NCBI GenBank assembly: GCA_018224505.1
Contig: JAGTVD010000554.1
Span: 1-7,042, forward strand
Length of the DNA stretch: 7,042 nt
Origin: Desulfatitalea sp.
GTDB lineage: Bacteria; Desulfobacterota; Desulfobacteria; Desulfobacterales; Desulfosarcinaceae
Direction: 5' to 3'
Every line of letters starts with the position of its first letter. Position 1 is the stretch's first letter. Position numbers and translations under genes: made by a program. Under the pieces are notes generated by a model. The model worked only from the letters and a program-made list of their open reading frames with translations. It ran no database searches and was not told the DNA's origin. This document shows, piece by piece, positions 5,701 to 7,042 of the stretch.

Positions 5701-6156
5701 TCAGTCGAGTTGAATGATTTGGGGATGCAATCCAGTACGGGAAATCGTTATGCGCCCGACGCTCGGAGGAGCGCCATTGCGGCCTTGACTGGCCGAACCG
5801 GGGTTGAAATACAGGATACCTTTATCCTCGGAAATGGCCCCCTGGTGGGTGTGGCCACTGATGACGACATGGACACCGGCAGTGAGCGGATCCATATCGA
5901 GCAGATACAGATCGTGCAACAAGTAGATCAGCTTTCCCTTCAGCTCGATCATATCCGTCAATGGCAGGGCCCGGGCCCAATCACCGCCATCGGTATTGCC
6001 GCGCACAGCGGTCAGGGGCGCAACTTTTTCCAAAGCGGCAAGAATGGCCGGATCACCCACATCACCGGCATGCAGTATGTGGTCAACACCCCGCAGGGCC
6101 CGCAACGCCCGTCTTGAGAGTGTTCCATGGGTATCCGATAGGACGCCGACGATCAT
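5701..6156 (-). CDS. YfcE/MJ0936-type metallophosphoesterase
   Basis: This is a 151-residue single-domain calcineurin-like phosphoesterase of the YfcE/MJ0936 group, probably cytoplasmic. The two-metal site is complete: D8 and H10 in SDTHG, D32 in GDVGD, N54 in GNTD, H81 in LLHD, and H102 and H104 in SGHTH, followed by NPGS (118-121). Characterised relatives hydrolyse phosphodiesters such as model substrates in a Mn-dependent way. The natural substrate is unknown and cannot be read from this sequence. The ATG at 6156 gives the typical MIVGVLSDTHG start and overlaps the secA stop codon as ATGA, suggesting translational coupling. An in-frame ATG at 6168, which would add MLRK, is also possible and overlaps secA further. 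No clear terminator follows. Confidence 0.92.
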   Translation of the reverse strand: MIVGVLSDTHGTLSRRALRALRGVDHILHAGDVGDPAILAALEKVAPLTAVRGNTDGGDWARALPLTDMIELKGKLIYLLHDLYLLDMDPLTAGVHVVISGHTHQGAISEDKGILYFNPGSASQGRNGAPPSVGRITISRTGLHPQIIQLD

Positions 6157-7042
6157 TTTCCGCAACATTTCTTATATTTTTTGCCGCTGCCACATGTACA
6201 AGGATCATTGCGGCCCACTTTCAGATCGCTGCGGCGGGTCGGCTGCTTTTTGCGCGCGGAACCATCCCCGCCTCCGGAGAACACCAATTCCTGTTCCTGC
6301 TCCTTCTGCATCTCCTTCAAAGACGGTGGTTCGGCCAATTGAACGCGGAACAGGATACCGAGCGTTTCCTCCTTGATCCGTTCGATGAGGCCCTCGAACA
6401 TCTCAAAACCCTCTTTTTTATAGATCAAGAGTGGATTTTGCTGGGCATAACCGCGCAGTCCGATGCCCTCCTTCAGATGATCCATGCTCAACAGGTGGTC
6501 CTTCCAAAGATTGTCCACCGTTTGGAGCATCAACACCCGCTCCACATGGCGCATGGCCTCCGTGCCGAACTGTTGCTCGCGCGCCTGGTGAACGGCCGCG
6601 GTCTGTTCATAGATCTCCTGGGCCAAGCCCTCTTCGGTCAGGCCGTCGAGCATATCGGAATCGAACGCTTTCGGACGATAGTTGAATTGTTTGAAAACCG
6701 CATCGGAAAGCCCCTTGAGGTCCCAATCCTCGGGCAACACCCGCTCATCGGCATACGCGGCGGATGTTTCCTCTGCCTTTTCCGATATCATATCAAGAAT
6801 GGTCTCATGAATGCTGTCTCCCCGCAGCAACTCCCGCCGCTGACGATAGATCACTTCCCGCTGCTGGTTCATCACATCGTCATATTCCAACAGGTGCTTG
6901 CGGATATCGAAGTTGTGCGCCTCCACCTTGGTTTGGGCGTTTTCGATGGCGCGACTGATCAGGTTGTGCTCGATGGGCTCGCCGTCCTGCATGCCGAGCC
7001 GCTCCATGATGCCGCCGATGCGTTTGCCGCCGAAAATGCGCA
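6153..7042 (-). CDS. secA: Preprotein translocase ATPase SecA, C-terminal part (gene runs off the window)
   Basis: About 295 C-terminal residues of SecA are present, and the reading frame is open through the right edge at 7042. Reading in from the edge, RIFGGKRIGGIMERLGM is followed by GEPIEHNLISRAIENAQ and FDIRKHLLEYDDVMN, both strongly conserved in the helical scaffold and wing region. LWKDHLLSMDHLKEGI and NPLLIYKKEGFEMFEGL then complete the scaffold. A charged linker leads to the C-terminal zinc-binding motif CTCGSGKKYKKCC (CXCX8CC), the SecB- and ribosome-interacting tail found in many SecA proteins, and the gene ends CCGK. SecA is the motor that drives unfolded preproteins through SecYEG at the inner membrane. 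The ATPase domains lie outside the window. The internal ATG at 7005-7007 is not the start. The stop overlaps the start of the phosphoesterase gene by 4 bases. Confidence 0.97.
   Translation of the reverse strand, partial: RIFGGKRIGGIMERLGMQDGEPIEHNLISRAIENAQTKVEAHNFDIRKHLLEYDDVMNQQREVIYRQRRELLRGDSIHETILDMISEKAEETSAAYADERVLPEDWDLKGLSDAVFKQFNYRPKAFDSDMLDGLTEEGLAQEIYEQTAAVHQAREQQFGTEAMRHVERVLMLQTVDNLWKDHLLSMDHLKEGIGLRGYAQQNPLLIYKKEGFEMFEGLIERIKEETLGILFRVQLAEPPSLKEMQKEQEQELVFSGGGDGSARKKQPTRRSDLKVGRNDPCTCGSGKKYKKCCGK

Noticed and set aside
5670..5705. Intrinsic terminator after the phosphoesterase gene
   Set aside because: A TTCTTTTTG run follows the stop on the minus strand, but no stable stem directly precedes it.

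Overview
This window comes from a bacterial chromosome and holds mostly housekeeping genes. The gene set, the moderately high GC content and a KhpA-type KH protein (generally absent from enteric gammaproteobacteria) beside a ClpS/ClpA/Aat set suggest a Desulfobacterota-like (deltaproteobacterial) organism. That placement is an inference from gene content and general protein resemblance; no 16S rRNA or other decisive marker is present.

Layout. Plus strand, left: an intrinsic-terminator-like hairpin (63-97) lies just ahead of an exported ABC-transporter substrate-binding protein of the branched-chain amino acid/amide type (134-1480). A 445-base gene-free stretch follows. It has a GC-rich half with a perfect 16-bp hairpin and an AT-rich half with a good promoter, which leads to khpA (1926-2156), a small KH-domain RNA-binding protein. 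Minus strand, the rest: reading leftwards from the right edge are the C-terminal third of secA (6153-7042, cut by the window edge), a YfcE/MJ0936-type metallophosphoesterase overlapping secA by 4 bases, then a strong promoter, clpS, clpA (4-base gap), a hairpin, and aat. khpA and aat converge at 2157-2238.

How the genes work together. clpS, clpA and aat form a bacterial N-degron module. Aat attaches Leu/Phe to proteins that start with Lys or Arg, ClpS recognises the resulting N-termini, and ClpA unfolds the substrate for ClpP (not in this window). secA is the Sec translocase motor, and the overlapping phosphoesterase is probably translationally coupled to it. The substrate-binding protein stands without permease or ATPase genes in view. 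khpA is outside its usual rpsP-rimM-trmD setting.

I found no mobile element with a transposase, no CRISPR array, no tRNA or rRNA, and no convincing undescribed multi-gene system. The items most worth a second look are non-coding: the terminator-like leader before the transporter gene, the GC-rich hairpin block at about 1500-1690, and the paired 9-bp inverted repeat that overlaps the clpS promoter.
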